A DNA stretch of 8,351 nt from Saprospiraceae bacterium. GTDB lineage: Bacteria > Bacteroidota > Bacteroidia > Chitinophagales > Saprospiraceae. The translations under genes were made by a program, and so were the position numbers. The stretch covers positions 1 through 8,351 of the forward strand of contig JABDLW010000088.1 of NCBI GenBank assembly GCA_013001805.1. Direction: 5' to 3'. A model generated the notes under the pieces. The model had not been told where the DNA came from. It searched no databases and saw nothing but the letters and a program-made list of their open reading frames with translations. Of this stretch, positions 7,124 to 8,351 are shown one piece after another; positions within the stretch are counted from its first letter, which is position 1; each line of letters begins with the position of its first letter.

Positions 7124-8351
7124 ATGCATCGTTTTCTCATCGTTTTTTTGGTTTTCATTTCGCTGACTGGATTCACACAATCGGAGCAGCCCAACCAGAA
7201 TATTTATGATCTGGTCATTTATGGTGGGACATCGGCTGGTATCGCTGCGGCGATTCAGTCTGCCAGAATGAACAATTCGGTACTCTTAATTGAACCCAGT
7301 AGACACCTGGGTGGCATGACTACGGGAGGCTTAGTGTGGACAGATTTTGGAAAAGAAGGGGCAGTCGGTGGCATAGCAGATGAATTTTATTCCCGGATTA
7401 CTGATTTCTACCGTAACAAAGAATCGTGGAGGGTAGTTGATCCAAATAAGGAAAGGTTGCTCAATCCCCACTTGAAATACATTAAGAGTTTTGAACCTTC
7501 AGTTGCGACCCGGATTTATCAGACCATGTTAGAGGAGGAAAGAGTCGAGGTCTGGATCGGAGAAAGACTAGTCTGGCAGAAGGGTGTAACAAAGCAGCAA
7601 AACAAGATCCAGTCAGTGTCCTTTGAATCCGGTAAGCACGTTTCCGGCAAAGTCTTTATCGATGCGACTTACGAAGGTGATTTATTGGCGATGTCTGGGG
7701 TTTCTTATCATGTGGGCCGGGAGTCGAGTGATTTATACGGCGAAAGTTTAGCTGGTGTTTTACCGGCTGATCCTAATGTCCGGCAACCAAAAAGGAATTT
7801 TAACCAAGTGGATTCCTATATTCCAGGAGCGAAAAAAATGGGATATAATCTTGTTGATCCATTTGATATGAATGGCAATTTATTATTTGGCATCCAGGAT
7901 GAAAAACTGGCACCCGTTGGTACGGGAGATAAAAAAGTACAGGCCTATAATGTCAGAGTATGTCTTACATCACATCCAGCTAATAAAATTCCGATCACAC
8001 GCCCGGATGGCTATGACAGTACGAACTACGAATTACTGGCCAGATATATAGCAGCGCATAAATTGAATAATATTCGCCAGGTACTTTTTAAGATTGATCC
8101 CGTCCCCAACTTGAAGACCGACATCAATGACGGATGTCCTTTTTCCACGGATTATATCGGCGCCAATTGGGATTATCCCGAAGCTGACTACAAAACCCGG
8201 GAAGAGATCCTGCAGGAACATCACCGTTTCACTAAAGGGTTGTTATATTTCATTGGGCATGACAAACGGGTACCGCGCCCGATCAGGAGAGAAATGCTGA
8301 AATTTGGCTATCCACGCGATGAATATGTAAACAATGACCATTGGACACCCC
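7124..8351 (+). CDS. Secreted FAD-dependent oxidoreductase (FAD_oxidored family), 3' truncated
   Basis: The frame stays open from ATG 7124 to the window end: 409 complete codons. A Sec signal peptide (about 1-19, core LIVFLVFISLTGF) precedes a dinucleotide-binding fold: DLVIYGGTSAGIAAA (29-43), a variant GxGxxG, then LLIEPSRHLGGMTTGGL (54-70) with E57 placed to bind the FAD ribose. Further landmarks of this family (PF12831-like, sometimes mislabelled xanthan lyase) are FIDATYEGDLLA (178-189), AYNVRVCLT (274-282), YELLARYI (302-309), TDINDG (332-337) and FSTDYIGANWDYPEADY (340-356). Homologues are roughly 550-600 residues, so perhaps 150-200 residues lie beyond the edge. An in-frame stop at 7112-7114 fixes the ATG as the first available; there is no Shine-Dalgarno motif. 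Relatives sit in carbohydrate-use loci of Bacteroidota and Planctomycetes. Likely a periplasmic oxidation of a sugar-derived compound; the substrate is not known. Confidence 0.9.
   Translation, partial: MHRFLIVFLVFISLTGFTQSEQPNQNIYDLVIYGGTSAGIAAAIQSARMNNSVLLIEPSRHLGGMTTGGLVWTDFGKEGAVGGIADEFYSRITDFYRNKESWRVVDPNKERLLNPHLKYIKSFEPSVATRIYQTMLEEERVEVWIGERLVWQKGVTKQQNKIQSVSFESGKHVSGKVFIDATYEGDLLAMSGVSYHVGRESSDLYGESLAGVLPADPNVRQPKRNFNQVDSYIPGAKKMGYNLVDPFDMNGNLLFGIQDEKLAPVGTGDKKVQAYNVRVCLTSHPANKIPITRPDGYDSTNYELLARYIAAHKLNNIRQVLFKIDPVPNLKTDINDGCPFSTDYIGANWDYPEADYKTREEILQEHHRFTKGLLYFIGHDKRVPRPIRREMLKFGYPRDEYVNNDHWTP

Noticed and set aside
6848..7180. 110-codon minus-strand frame and 74-codon plus-strand frame (6942-7166) in the gap before the FAD oxidoreductase
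   Set aside because: Both overlap supported genes at one or both ends, are rich in codons expected from AT-rich noncoding DNA, and cover the shared 13-nt element.

Overview
The window looks like chromosomal DNA of a Bacteroidota bacterium, probably an environmental polysaccharide degrader of the Saprospiria or Cytophagia kind. The evidence is indirect. Base composition is moderately AT-rich, and the start codons I could check follow A/T-rich leaders with no Shine-Dalgarno motif, which is typical of Bacteroidota. The protein families are those shared by Bacteroidota, Planctomycetes and Verrucomicrobia: a TIGR02603-type C-terminal haem domain, Tat-exported Gfo/Idh/MocA oxidoreductases, COG2159-like amidohydrolases, exported PIG-L deacetylases and a DUF5009/HGSNAT-like membrane acyltransferase. 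No rRNA, tRNA, CRISPR array, transposase, integrase or phage gene was seen.

Layout: (1) 2-1099, plus strand: the C-terminal part of a HEAT-like/cytochrome c protein that began before the window. (2) 1100-1376: a short gap between convergent genes. (3) 4000 down to 1377, minus strand: a compact three-gene operon encoding a Tat-signal amidohydrolase, a second amidohydrolase-like protein overlapping it by 11 nt, and a secreted PIG-L deacetylase 43 nt further on. (4) 4001-4342: a divergent intergenic region that should hold promoters for both sides. (5) 4343 to the end, plus strand: a Tat-exported Gfo/Idh/MocA oxidoreductase, a multi-spanning HGSNAT-like acyltransferase, and a secreted FAD-dependent oxidoreductase cut by the window edge. 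The gaps before the last two genes share a 13-nt identical element.

Most products carry an export signal or are membrane-bound, so the locus appears to act in the periplasm or at the inner membrane. The chemistry fits handling of an acylated, possibly amino-sugar, carbohydrate: amide hydrolysis (PIG-L), acetyl transfer across the membrane (HGSNAT-like), alcohol or sugar oxidation (Gfo/Idh, FAD oxidoreductase), and electron transfer to a c-type haem. This pathway is inferred from families and neighbourhood; no substrate can be read from the sequence. The most distinctive points are the amidohydrolase pair in which the second member has lost every recognisable metal ligand, and the shared intergenic element. 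I found no clearly new defence, mobile or RNA system.
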